Shown here piece by piece: positions 44,464 through 55,543 of a DNA stretch of 64,000 bases. The translations under genes were made by a program, and so were the position numbers. Where the stretch lies: assembly GCF_030272615.1 (NCBI RefSeq), contig NC_081414.1, forward strand, positions 237,076,233 to 237,140,232, given 5' to 3'. A model generated the notes under the pieces. It was not told the DNA's origin, did no database searches, and saw only the letters and a program-made list of their open reading frames with translations. Source of the DNA: Cryptomeria japonica. Taxonomy: Eukaryota; Streptophyta; Pinopsida; Cupressales; Cupressaceae. Position 1 is the stretch's first letter, and the number at the start of each line of letters is the position of its first letter.

Positions 44464-45873
44464 CTATCCACCTTTAAACAACAAACCATTCTGCAAAGTA
44501 AACTCAACATATTCACTATGAAAGTGATTATGAAATTCTTGACAAACCTTGTAAATGGCTGCAAAATCTTCATCATTGGGGTACAAATCCTTGAAGTAAT
44601 CAACTCCAATAATCTGAATCTGTACTGCTTGCACTGTTAGTAGCCTTCTACTCAAAGCATCTACTACTTTATTACACTGTCCTTTCTTATCCTTAATAGA
44701 AAAAGTATATGACTGCAAATACTCAACCCATTTAACATGCCTATGAATAAACTTATCTTGTGAAATCAAAAAACTTAAAGCTTGATTATATATGTAAACA
44801 ACAAACTCCTTAGGTAACAAGTAGTGCCTCCACTTCCTAAGAGATTGGACAAGAGCATACAACTCGAGATCATAGGATGAATATTTCTTCTTTGCATCAT
44901 TGAGCTTCTCACTAAAGAAAGCTACAGGTCTATTCTCTTGACTCAAAACAACACCAACTTCTATATTACTTGCATCACATTCAATTGTGAACAACTTATC
45001 AAAACTAGGAAGAATGAGTACTGGTTGTGTAGCTACCTTTTGTTTCAAAAGTTCAAACCCTTTGTTAGCTGCATTGGTCCACTGAAACTTAGTTTTAACT
45101 CCTCCTTTGATGGTATCCAACATGGGTGCACAAATCTCACTGAACCCTCTGATAAACTTCCTGTAGAACTCTGCCAAACCATGAAAACTTCTTACTTCAC
45201 TTGTTGTCTTTGGTATTGGCCAATTTGTGATGGCTTCCACCTTTGATGTGTCCATCTTCAAATATCCTCCTGAAACTAGAAATCCAAGATAGACAAGTTC
45301 CTGCTTCATAAACTCATACTTCTCCAAGTTTATTGTTAGTTGCTCATCATACAATTTTTGTAATACAATACTAAGATGCGCTAGATGTTCCTCTTTAATT
45401 CTACTGAAAATCAAGATATCATCTAGGTATACAACAACAAATTTACCAATAAAATCTTTCAGCACTTCAATCATGAGTCTCATGAATGTACTGGGAGCAT
45501 TACTAAGACCGAATGGCATAACAAGCCACTCATAAAGTCCTTCATTGGTTTTGAAGGTTGTTTTCCATTCATCACCTTCCTTTATCCTGATCTGGTGGTA
45601 TCCACTCTTGAGATCAATCTTAGGGAAATACTTTGCACCTCCCAAGCAGTCCATCAAGTCTTCAATTCTTGGGATAGGAAATCTGTACCTGATAGTTATT
45701 CTATTTATGGCTCTTCAATTTGTGCATAGCCTCCATGTTCCTCCTTTGTTGGGTGGTAACACTGTAGGTATGACACAAGGACTTATGCTCTTCTTTATCA
45801 ACCCTTGGTCTATGCTCTTCTTTATCAACCCTTGGTCCAACAATTCTTGGACTTGTCTAGCCACTTCCTTGTT
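44464..45873 (-). pseudogene. Chromovirus reverse transcriptase and RNase H
   Basis: The ORF at 44464-45657 (397 codons) starts within the polymerase: YFPKIDLKSGYHQIRIKEGD, VMPFGLSNAPSTFMRLM, catalytic YLDD at residues 77-80, then the Ty3 RNase H with FTIECDASNIEVGVVLSQ, and the connection ending VVDALSRR. The N-terminal fingers lie upstream to 45873 but contain stops. No obvious active-site loss in the polymerase itself. Confidence 0.88.
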
Positions 45874-46551
45874 CTATTTGGGAGTCATCTTATAGGTTGC
45901 TTTGTTAGGTAAAGATGCTCCTGGGATGAAATCAATCTGATGGCTTATGGCTCTAATAGGAGGTAGGGTTGTTGGTGCTCTATCACTTATGATCGCTTTG
46001 AAGTTGTCTAGTATCTGTTGCACTTCATGAGGTATTTGAACTTTCTTTTCTTGCTTTGCTTCCTTTGGTTTCACTATAAGAGCAAACCCCACTCCTTCTC
46101 CTTCCTTGAGAGTGTTAATGAACTCTTTTTCACCTACCAGTAACGCATTTGGGCCTTTAGTTTTTCTTCCCTCTCCTTCATCACTTAGGGATTGAATATG
46201 GTATGTAACTCCATCCTTTTGAAAAGAGTAAGAGTTCTTCTCTCCATTGTGAATGGTCTTTCTATCAAACTGCCATGGTCTACCAAGAAGTAGATGGCAA
46301 GAATCCATAGGTAGGATGTCACACAAGACTTTATCCTTATAACTACCTATGTTGAACTCAACCCATGTTTGTTCATTTACTACCACATGCTGCTCCTTGT
46401 TGAGCCAAGTGACCCTATGTGGATTACTATGTGGAATTCTTTTCAACTTCAATTTACTTACTGCTTCCTCTGACATAATGTTGTCAGTAGACCCCAAGTC
46501 TATCACCACTCTACAAACCTTAGCAAGGACCTTGCATTTGATTCTAAACAA
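45874..46551 (-). pseudogene. Chromovirus protease region
   Basis: 225 codons. VVIDLGSTDNIMS holds the aspartic protease active site in altered form (DLG); HLLLGRPWQFDRKTIHNG is the conserved second block. The end (DFIPGASLPNKATYKMTPK) leads into the polymerase. A frameshift separates it from gag. Confidence 0.8.
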
Positions 46552-47776
46552 AGCTCTTCTTTGATCGGTTCCTTAATCAGGACTCTTCTCATCATTAAAT
46601 TTTCTCCATCTTTAGGAGCTAAGCTCACATCTTGTGTCTTGCTTCTTTCTGCATCTTTTTGCGCATATGTCACTCTTCTTTCACTTTCTTGTGATGAAGA
46701 ATATTTCTTTGGACATCTATAGGTAGGGTGACCCAACTTTTGGCAATTGTAACACTTCATGGTGGAGAAGTAGGACCCTCTTCCCGGTCCACTAGATCTT
46801 CCTCTTCCTAGGTTGCTAGATGATCCCCTTCCTCTATAGCTTCTCTTGCTATGTGAATCCTCACTTTTCTCTATAAGTTTGGACTCTCCTTGGGACCTTT
46901 GATTTGCTCCTCTTCCACCAAAACTGCCTCTTTGGCCTCTACCATCTTTTCCTGTGCCTCTTCCTCTATTTCTTTTTTCTTGCTTCTTTTTACTCTTTTC
47001 CGCCACCTTCAGTGCCAATTGATAGCACTTATGCACGTTGTTAGGACATAACAAACTCAACTCCTCTTGAATATTCCATCTCAAGCCATTGAAGTATCTA
47101 GCTACCTTGATGCTCTCATCCTCTATCACCTTGGATCTCAGACACAACTTCTGAAATTCCTCAGTGTGGCTGCTCACATCCAAGTCTCTTTGTCTCAAAT
47201 TTTGTCTCCTCTTGTGCAATTGGATTTCATAATCTTCAGGGATGTATGCCTCTTTCACCTTGGCTAACATGCCCTTCCAAGTGGCTATGGGGTTCATGCC
47301 CTCTTTTTGCCTCTCTTCTTGGATAAACTTCCACCAAGTTAATGTTTCCCCTCTCAATCTAGATTTGGCCACCTTCACCTTTGTGCCTCACTAATTCCAT
47401 CACATTCAAAGTGATTCTCCAATCCCTCTATCCACTCTAGGACTACTTCAGGCTCCATTTTTCCACAAAAAAGTGGCACTCCTTCTAGGGATTTTCCTCC
47501 TAAGGCTTTGATTGCTTTCAGGAAAGGTTCTTTAGGTAGAACAGGGTTTGGTGTAGGTATCCTATCCTCTTCCACTGATTCTTTTCCCTTCCCTTCATTG
47601 ACTTGGATTGTCACTTTCTCAGTTTTGTCTTCAACTACGTCTAGTTTGCTCTCTAATTGTAATAATCTTTCTCTGAGGAGCCTATTTTCTTCTTCTTGGT
47701 CTTCTACCTTCTTTGCTAACTCCGTGTTAGTCACCATTCTCTCACTATTTTTTCCTACAGATTCAATGTCTGACAT
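46552..47776 (-). pseudogene. Chromovirus gag
   Basis: Starts MSDIESVGKNSERMV at 47776. An N-terminal coiled-coil-like segment (LAKKVEDQEEENRLLRERLL) precedes the capsid part (LRGETLTWWKFIQEE, SHTEEFQKLCLRSKV), followed by an Arg/Gly-rich linker and one CCHC knuckle, CYNCQKLGHPTYRC, at about 46710-46755. A one-base shift near 47376 splits it into two ORFs. It would form the virus-like particle core. Confidence 0.85.
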
Positions 47777-47804
47777 CCACTACTTTCTTCCCAAGTCTAA
47801 ACTT

Positions 47805-47816
47805 GCTTTGATACCA
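47805..47816 (-). other. Primer-binding site of the chromovirus
   Basis: TGGTATCAAAGC on the minus strand, three bases from the 5' LTR end. It is one base off the usual initiator methionine tRNA site TGGTATCAGAGC. Confidence 0.85.
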
Positions 47817-47819
47817 ATA

Positions 47820-49552
47820 TGATAGGGAGGCTACCTAGTTTGCCATCAATTAGGTTTCTTTGATGGTTTGCTTCTATCCCTTTCTGGGTTCCAAGTCTAG
47901 CCCCTCTAGACTTCTAAGGGCTTCCCTGCCATTTGTTTTCTTATCTCACCTTCCTCAAGCTCACAAAGTAAGCTTGTTCACTAAATCCTTGCAGGGTGAA
48001 GGACACACACATTCTTCCTCTCTTTGCAAAACCACCCATCTTGTTTGGTTTAGCAAAATTTCCCCCTTTGGTTACACAATGTCTCGATTTCAGGCTTGTA
48101 GCCTTTTGGATCTTCTTCCAGTTCTCAGCAGATTCCTTCCCCCTGCAAGTTATCTCCTACAAGTTACTGACACCTAGCCGGACTATCACCCAGCTCGCCC
48201 AGGGCCAATTTGCAAGAATAGCTAATGCCATCTCCTGGTCTCTTACCAATACAACCCTATTGTACATAATTGGCTCTGCTTAACAATCTCCAATGATCAT
48301 GTGACGTCTCAAGTCAGAGCCATGTGATTATTGCAAACAAAGAACAAAAACTGAAAAGGAAAGCTTTATTTACAGATTCTGAGCTTATGCACGGGTTCAA
48401 GCCAACAACTCACAAAACAAAGAAAAGAAACTTTACATTAACAACATATGAGAACTTCAAAGATTTTTCAAACATTATTGCAAATCACGAACAAAAAGTA
48501 AACTCTGATTGGAAACTAGAAAATGGATTTCTCTATTGCATTTCAGGAAAAAAAAACAAAAAAAAAACAATCGTGTTCTCTGAGGCAATCGACAATCAAT
48601 GACTCAACCATCAACCTCTTACAGATGCCCATTGGGTCTTTTATACATTTTCTCTTATGTTATGAACTTCTCCTATTGGATGAGATAAATCTCGTTACCA
48701 ATGGTTTCCATTTGCAACTATCTCACAGGTTCCATCAGAACATTGAGGTAACATCCAAACAAGGTTATCGATGTCCGATGACAACCTCTAACTTGTCGCA
48801 CTTCCTATCAGGTCTTCAACAGAACCCCAAAATGGGCTATCGATGACCGACGTCTTCACACTTCCGTTTTGCAGTTTCCATCGGGTTATCGGTGTAACAT
48901 TAGAACAGAGTTACCAATGTCCAATGGCGACACACACCACTTTGTACTTTTCCATCGGGCGTTGGGATAGCAAGAAATCCCTTCGTCTGATGGCCGATGC
49001 TTTCCTCTACTTCCTAGGCTTTTCCATCGGGTCTCCTCCAAACATGTTAGCCCAATGGCCGATGCCATCTTCCTCCACTTGTGCTTTGTCATCAGGTTGT
49101 CGGTGTAACACTGAAGCGTTCCTTCCGATAGCCGATGACTTACTCTGGTCCATCCACTTTTCTATCGAGCGTCGGCATAGGTGAGAACCTTGCCTGTTGA
49201 TACCTGATACAACTGCTCCACACCTATGCTTCCTCATCGGGTCATCGGGGTAGGTTAAAACTACTCACCCTGATACTTGCTAACAATACTCTGAAGCACT
49301 CTACTCCCAATGCTTTCTCATCAGGTCATCGAGGTAACGTGGAACCGCTCCCTCCGATATTCGATGACTCCACTCCATACTCTAGTGACCTTATCTGGGT
49401 AGGTCTTGTCGATAAGGCTGATCTCAAAAACTTCCATAAACAACCAAAAAAATGGACTTAGAGCCAGTCCTTATGTATGTGCATGACCACTAGAAGGTCT
49501 CAAAAGCCAAAACTGGTTAAGGGCATTCCAACCCTTAGGTGCTCCTGCACCA
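47820..49552 (-). repeat. 5' LTR of the chromovirus
   Basis: 1733 bp, almost the same length as the 3' LTR and alignable end to end. It opens TGGTGCAGGAGCACC at 49552 on the minus strand. Confidence 0.9.
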
Positions 49553-50696
49553 ATTGGCATATGATCCATCAAAGTATAGTTTCCAACTGGTGGTTGTTGT
49601 AATTGTGAAAACATATTGATCTAGGAAGTCTATCAACATTGGATGATAGTCTTGTATTGGAGCCTCTGCCAATTGATCTACAATTATATGCCATTTGATG
49701 GCCTTTCTATCAATATACTCATTGTCAAACTCACTTAGGATCATTACTCATTTAGCTAATCTTTCGATCAATGCCACTCTTCTTAATAGATATTTGAGTG
49801 GATCAAATTTGCTAATGAGTTGGATCTTATGACTGGTCATATAGTGTATGAGTTTCTATGAAGAAAAAAATATTTCTAAGCATGCATGCTCAATAGGAGT
49901 GTAATTCAGTTCATATCCCACAAGGGTTCTACTGATGTAGTAGATTGCTCTGTCTTTCCCTTGATCATCGTGTTGTGTTAAGAGAGCACCCAAAGAAGAG
50001 TTTGTGGTAGATATGTATAACAATAGTGGCTTCCCATGGATTGGTGGCACTAATATTGGTGTGGTCTGTAGATAGTCTTTCAAGGATTGAAATGCCTCCT
50101 GGCATTGTTCTGACCATTTGAATGTTACACCTTTCTTTAAAAGGTGTTGGAAAGTGTGGCACTTGTCTGCCAATTGTGCTATGAAACATCTTATAGATTC
50201 GAGTCGCCCTTGTAGACTTCTCAATTGCTTGAGTGTTGTTAGTGTTGGTATTTCCAATATAGCTTTCATCTTTTCCTTATCTACCTCAATACCTCTGTTT
50301 GACACAATGAAGACCAAGAGCTTTACAGTTGTGACATCAAATACACACTTTTTTAGGATTAAGCCTTACCTTGTACTATTCTAATCTATCTATCAAATAT
50401 TTTAGCAAGAACTTCCAGGTGATTTTCTTTGGTTCACGACTTGGCTAAGATATCATCAACATAATCCTCCATGACATCATGTATCATGTCATGGAATAGT
50501 GTTGTCATAGCTTGTTGATATGTTGCACTTGCATTCTTCAAACCAAATGGCATGACGTTCCAACGATATGTTCACCAAGGACATGTGAATGTTGTCTTTG
50601 CTTGGTCTTTTGGTGCAATCCTAATTTGATTATAACCAGAAAAACCATCCATAAGTGAAAGCATTTCATTTCCCGCTGTAAGATCTACAATCATAT
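49553..50696 (-). pseudogene. Tat-like Gypsy pol, first part: reverse transcriptase and start of RNase H
   Basis: Read on the minus strand from 50696: MIVDLTAGNEMLSLMDGFSG, MPFGLKNASATYQQAMTTLF, EDYVDDILAKS (catalytic YVDD intact), then KQLRSLQGRLESIRCFIAQL and KPLLLYISTTNSSLGALL with an RNase H beginning WKLYFDGSYA that stops at the chromovirus insertion. Frameshifts at about 50320-50400. The N-terminal polymerase, protease and gag are missing because another element begins at 50697. The frame resumes at 41405. Confidence 0.88.
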
Positions 50697-51857
50697 TGTA
50701 TACACTCAAAATTGGCTATGAATAATTAAATATAAATTTATTATTTATTTAATGTTAATTTATTCTATTAAATAATTAAATTGACAAGTTTAATTATTTA
50801 ATTCATTTTAATGTATATTCTTCTATTAAATAATTAATTTGAAAAGATTAATTTATTTAATTCACTTTGATGCTTATTCTTCTATTAATTAATTAAATTG
50901 AAACATTTTATTAATTAATTCATTACCCCTTTCTTCTAAACAAATTCAATTAAATATCTAATATTTAATCATGCCCTATCCAATTCTTCTATAGTCTCAT
51001 CAATTAAATAAATTCTTAATTATTTAATCTCCGAATCCAACTCATCTCATCTCCACATCACTTCCTCTTTTCCCAACTCATCAATTATGTGGCTAAAGAT
51101 ATTAATATTTTTAAATATTAATTGATCACTTATCTTCAACTTCCAATTCATAAATGAAATAATGTGTACGTACACACATTTCTTAACCAAACCTATATTT
51201 TCTCCAAACTTCCTACATCTTTGGAGGGAGTTGAGTCCACTTGTCAATCTCCTCCAACCATCCTATATTTCCTCAAGTCTTCAACTCCAGTCAAGGTGAG
51301 CCTTCTGACACTTGGCTTCTCCTTCCACCTTTTCCTCCATCTTGCAGGTGTAGGAGGAACATTTTTCACTTTTATCTCTCACATTCCAACCAATCTTTTT
51401 ATAGCCATCCAATCTACATGATTCAATCTCAACCTTTGATCTCTGCCACATGGGAGTTTTTCTCATGAAAATCTATAAAAAGGCATTTCCTAAGCATTTT
51501 TAAAGCTAATAGTCATCTAAGAGTTATCTTGCATCTATGAGTTTTAGCTTAATCATTTTAATATAGCTTTTGCATAATCATTTAGCTTATCATATCAACA
51601 TCTAGTTATCAGTATGTTCATCATTGTCATCTTGGAAGCAACCACAGTGCATGTCTGAGAGTGAAACACATGCAACCAAGTTAAAATGGTGATTGGACAC
51701 AATGAGACAACAGGATAGAGGTATAAGCTTTCAAGTTTTGTACTCCTTTATTGGTCTAACTGGTTAAATTTGGAGTTCTTGTAGCTTTTATCTTTATTAT
51801 TGTTGAAAACTAACAAGTTGTGGGTATATTCTGAAGTGAAAATTCCAAGTTGACACA
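50697..51857 (+). mobile_element. 5' LTR of a plus-strand Tat-like Gypsy element
   Basis: Starts TGTATACACTCAAAATTGG exactly where the minus-strand pol coding sequence is cut, and ends TTGACACA before a primer-binding site. The start resembles the TGTAGACACCTAAAAATG start of the LTR at 23234-24318, and the lengths (1161 and 1085 bp) are similar, so the two families are related. It is very AT-rich with repeated TTAATTATTTAATT in the first 350 bases. A TATA-like CTATAAAAAGGC lies at about 51471-51482. Confidence 0.75.
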
Positions 51858-51860
51858 ATT

Positions 51861-51878
51861 TGGCGCCCACCGTGGGGC
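51861..51878 (+). other. Primer-binding site of the plus-strand Gypsy element
   Basis: TGGCGCCCACCGTGGGGC, three bases after the LTR. It differs from the site at 62866-62882, so the two related elements use different tRNA primers. I do not name the tRNA. Confidence 0.75.
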
Positions 51879-51904
51879 TCAAGCTTCACACTTTCTATTA
51901 TCCT

Positions 51905-52190
51905 GTCTTTTTCTCACAATTTAGCAATTTCACACATTCATGTAGTTTAGCAACGCATTTGTAAGATTTTTCACCCATTTGCCGCTTTTTGGCAGCGCAT
52001 TTGTTTGATTTGGTAGTGTATTATTTTAGTTTAACAACACATTTACTACTTTTGATCATGCATTTAAATAGTTTTTGTGCATATGCACTGCAAGATCACA
52101 CATACACTGCGCAGAGTCGCACATTCATTGAATTAGGCAGCGCATTTACAGTTTTTGTCACGCATCTGTTCTTTTAGTGCATTCACTCAG
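51905..52190 (+). repeat. Leader array of CGCATTTGT-type repeats
   Basis: About a dozen degenerate units (GCGCATTTGT, CACATTTACT, TGCATTTAAA, CGCATCTGTT and similar) at about 18-24 base spacing, just after the primer-binding site. It is followed by a splice-acceptor-like TTAACTAATACTTCTTGCAG ending at 52243. Confidence 0.75.
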
Positions 52191-52582
52191 AAAGTCTACA
52201 AAATTTTAATTTTTCACCTTCTATTAACTAATACTTCTTGCAGATTCAACCGTCGAAGACACATTTTTTTCAAAACCGCTAACTTGTGCTTTTGCAGGAT
52301 ATTTCTCATGCATTTCTTACATTTAGTTTAACTAGGGGTTTTGTAATTCGCCATACTTGCTTCACATAGCTTAACTAGGTGGTCAATTTATAGTATGCAA
52401 CTTGCATTTATGTCTTATTTAAATTAGTTGCACTTAGATCAATTTTTAGGGGTTTAAAATTAACCTTTATTTATCATGTTTACACAAAGTGGTAGGTTAT
52501 TATGCTCTAACCTCAACTAGGTGATCAGAAAACCAGATCCACTTTCTAGAATGTGTAGCCTTTAGAGGGCCTGCAGCTTGAG

Positions 52583-52800
52583 TAGCCCTTAAGGCTCGGT
52601 GAGAGGGAACGACCCAAGAGGAAATGTGCTAACGCCAAGCTCTTTTGATCCACTATAAATAAATCATGTTTGTAACAAAAGTTACATGCAATGAGTGATG
52701 CTTAGTCCATACCAACGTTATGACTCCCCATAAACCCTATAGAGTGCAACCTCTATAGGCTAGGAGACCTTCCTTAATGGAGCGTAACATGCCACATGTA
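52583..52800 (+). repeat. Conserved leader block, inverted copy at 61440-61652
   Basis: GTGAGAGGGAACGACC, CACTATAAATAAAT and GCAACCTCTATAGG-like phrases recur in the same order on the minus strand at 61440-61652. This shows that the two Gypsy pieces share a leader despite opposite orientation. The block is non-coding; its function is unknown. Confidence 0.7.
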
Positions 52801-53224
52801 TGGCCACTGGACCAGATGCCTTGACTAAAAACTCTTTTGTGAAGAAGCCCAAATCCTTCTAGTTGTTGGCGTAGGAGGTCGAACCTCTGAAGTGGCTCAC
52901 ATACATACGATTCTTAGTAGAGATACAAAGTTTTCCATGAGGAATTTGCATGGGAACTGGTGCTTTGCTGCCCCAGAGAAGTGAGTGTCGCGGGTGGAGC
53001 CAATGGGGTCAAGCATCTAAGTATCCACTTTTAATAGTGTAGCCTTAGGGAAACCCACGTGAGATTCAACAACTACTATCTTGGCTTACCCTAAGAATTG
53101 TACTTGCCTGTGCATTTTTATTTCAAAACATTGTGTCTATGATGTTTGCAAAATGTTTTCAAATCAAAGTAGGATAATAATCATCCTAGTGAAAAACTCA
53201 AAACTTTCTGGAAAGGAAACAGAG

Positions 53225-53480
53225 TCACGCATTCACAGTGAAGAGTTGCGGCTTTACAAACTTTGACAATGCATTTACATATTAGAACAACACATTCACA
53301 ATATTAGATCACACATATACACTATCTAATAGCACATTTATCACAAAGAAGCACTTTTGCAATATTTGTTCGCACATTCACAATGCAAGGTCGTGCATTT
53401 TCACAATAGTGCAATGCATTTGTCACATCTAACAACGCATTTACACAATTAGTTCACGCATTTGTTTTTGTGCATTCATA
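53225..53480 (+). repeat. Second leader array of CGCATTTAC-type repeats
   Basis: About twelve degenerate units (CGCATTCACA, TGCATTTACA, CACATTCACA, CGCATTTGTT) at about 20-25 base spacing, about 400 bases before the gag region. Confidence 0.7.
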
Positions 53481-53894
53481 ACAAAGGGCACATCCTGCCA
53501 TCCAACTCAAAATTTTGAAAATAGTTCTAGATACCCATTTTAAAAAATAATCCATTTCATCTTTCACAGATTTCGCAACTACTCAAACATATAGGTTTCT
53601 TGAGAAATTCACCCAAAGCAATAGATTACACCTCAGGTTATCACAAGTATTTACCTTTAACAAGTCTTAGATCCAATATCTCAACTGCACAAAACACTTT
53701 TTGTTGATAAATATGATCTTTCAAACATAGTTTTTCAATAGGATACATCACCCTTGATCATGAAACTTTAAGATCAGATTAACTTTGTTCATTGACTTGG
53801 ATATATCGTTCCACCTTGAACTTGGTATTATCAAAATTTCACAAAACTTGCACTCACATTAGGATAAAAAATTACAAATTATCACAATACCTGT

Positions 53895-55362
53895 ATGACC
53901 ATTTCATGTCGTCTCAAAAAGAGGAAACATAGTTATAAAGCACTCTTGAAAAAGAGAAAGTTTCTATACATACATCACAAAATTTTGTTGAAGCATCACA
54001 TATTCCTACATCGTTTTTGTAACTATCTACATGGTTGTGGAATGGAGTTTGACAAAGAAACCTTACAAACACGTGTTTTTCAACAAAGGGACGTTTTATC
54101 TCAACGTACGAATAGAGGTGGTAGAATCAACTTATCTTATTTGCTTGAACAATTGATCACCTATTGAGTTACAGCTAGAAAATCAAAACTTGGGAAGTTT
54201 CAAATTAATCATATGCCAGTTTGAACTAGAGCTCAACACGAGCAATTGAGAAAACAACAAAAACAAATGGAAGAATAAAATCTAATGTTTCATGAATATG
54301 GACACATAGATGTTGATGAAGAAGAAAACAATAATACCATTAGATACCTTCAACAAGATTCCAGATTTGACAAATTAATGGAAAGAATCTTAGAAAAAGA
54401 AAAGAAAAAATATTTCCTAATGTTGGCAAATTCAGGAGCAAAATTGCCATAAGGTTTTAATATGGAAAGTTTGAAGCAAAATGTTGAAACAAGTCATAAT
54501 CAAAACACTGATGACCACAACGATGATGACTTGAATTGGGTAAACTGGGAAGAAACAAGAGGATATAGGGAAGAAACAAGGGGAGATAGAACAAGAAGAG
54601 ATCAGGATGATACCACAAATAACCAAGATGAAACAAGAAGGGATCATGATGAAATAAGAGCTTATGAGGATACAAGGAGAAACCATGTTGATAATTCTTT
54701 ATTAACCCTCACTCAACAAATGCAGACTTTGCAAATACAAATACAAGATATGTAGAATGGAACAAGTTCTAAAAGATATTACTCGGAGGATATTTGTCCA
54801 TATCCTTTTGACAAGAGTTTGAACATGATACCATTCCCACAACATTTTGAAATCCTAAAATATGATAAATATGATGGGAGAATGGATCATCAAGAACATA
54901 TTAGGGAATTATGTACCATGAGTATGGAATTTGTGCATAATGAAACCTATCTCATGCGTTTATTTCCCATAGTGGACAATCAATGGAATGGTTCTCTAAA
55001 TTACCACTCGAGATTAGATCATTTTAGGAGCTCGTAAACAAATTCATCTCATAATATTTATATAACATAAAACATGAGATAACAATATTGGATTTGTGTA
55101 ACATCAAACAAAAGAATGGTGAACCTTTCATGGTTTTTCTACAATGATGGAGACGATTGTTTAACAAATACCCTAGACAGCTACCAAATCAAGAGAAAAT
55201 AGACATATACATTGATAATCTTATCAGTGAAATGAGTTATAGACTCAAAATGCAATGTCCTCCTAGTTTTGCAAAGATGATTGAAAATGTTTTAAAAATA
55301 AAGGATGTTATGGTTAAGAAAGGAGAATTAAAACTCTACAATTCCTCTAACTATAACAACAA

Positions 55363-55401
<39 letters not shown>

Positions 55402-55543
55402 AAATGGTAACAATAACAATGGCAATAATAGCAACAATGATAAACCAAAATTTTGGACAAAGAACAAAAATGTTGCCAATGAGGGAGTATCTCATAACAA
55501 TGATGCTAAACCACAACAACCCTTTTTCAATCTATCAATTTGA
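53895..55543 (+). pseudogene. Gypsy (Tat-like) gag
   Basis: Plus-strand pieces in order: 53895-54167 (MEFDKETLQTRVFQQRDVLS then GGRINLSYLLEQ), 54462-54755 (an ETRGYREETRGDRTRRDQ-type charged repeat), 54819-55037 (FPQHFEILKYDKYDGRMDHQ, MRLFPIVDNQW), and 55157-55543 (FNKYPRQLPNQEKIDIYIDN, EMSYRLKMQCPPSFAKMIEN). The last two are the retrotransposon gag capsid domain split by stops and a frameshift near 55035-55150. A long asparagine run follows. Particle formation would be its role; it is clearly dead. Confidence 0.8.
55364..55401 (+). repeat. (AAC)n microsatellite encoding polyasparagine in gag
   Basis: A nearly pure run of AAC triplets in the gag frame gives about twelve asparagines in a row, followed by an Asn/Gly/Lys-rich tail to about 55440. 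Confidence 0.9.

Larger units (their letters stand above)
41406..49552 (-). mobile_element. Complete Ty3/Gypsy chromovirus, nested in the Tat-like pol
   Basis: An 8147-bp minus-strand element. LTRs 41406-43139 and 47820-49552, flanked on both sides by ATTGG (41401-41405 and 49553-49557). Primer-binding site at 47805-47816, gag, protease, reverse transcriptase with RNase H, integrase, a chromodomain remnant, and a polypurine tract at 43140-43154. The host frame (WKLYFDGSYANHGARA) can be read across the empty site, which proves the insertion. In the first 190 bases the LTRs differ at about eleven positions, so the insertion is not recent. Confidence 0.95.
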
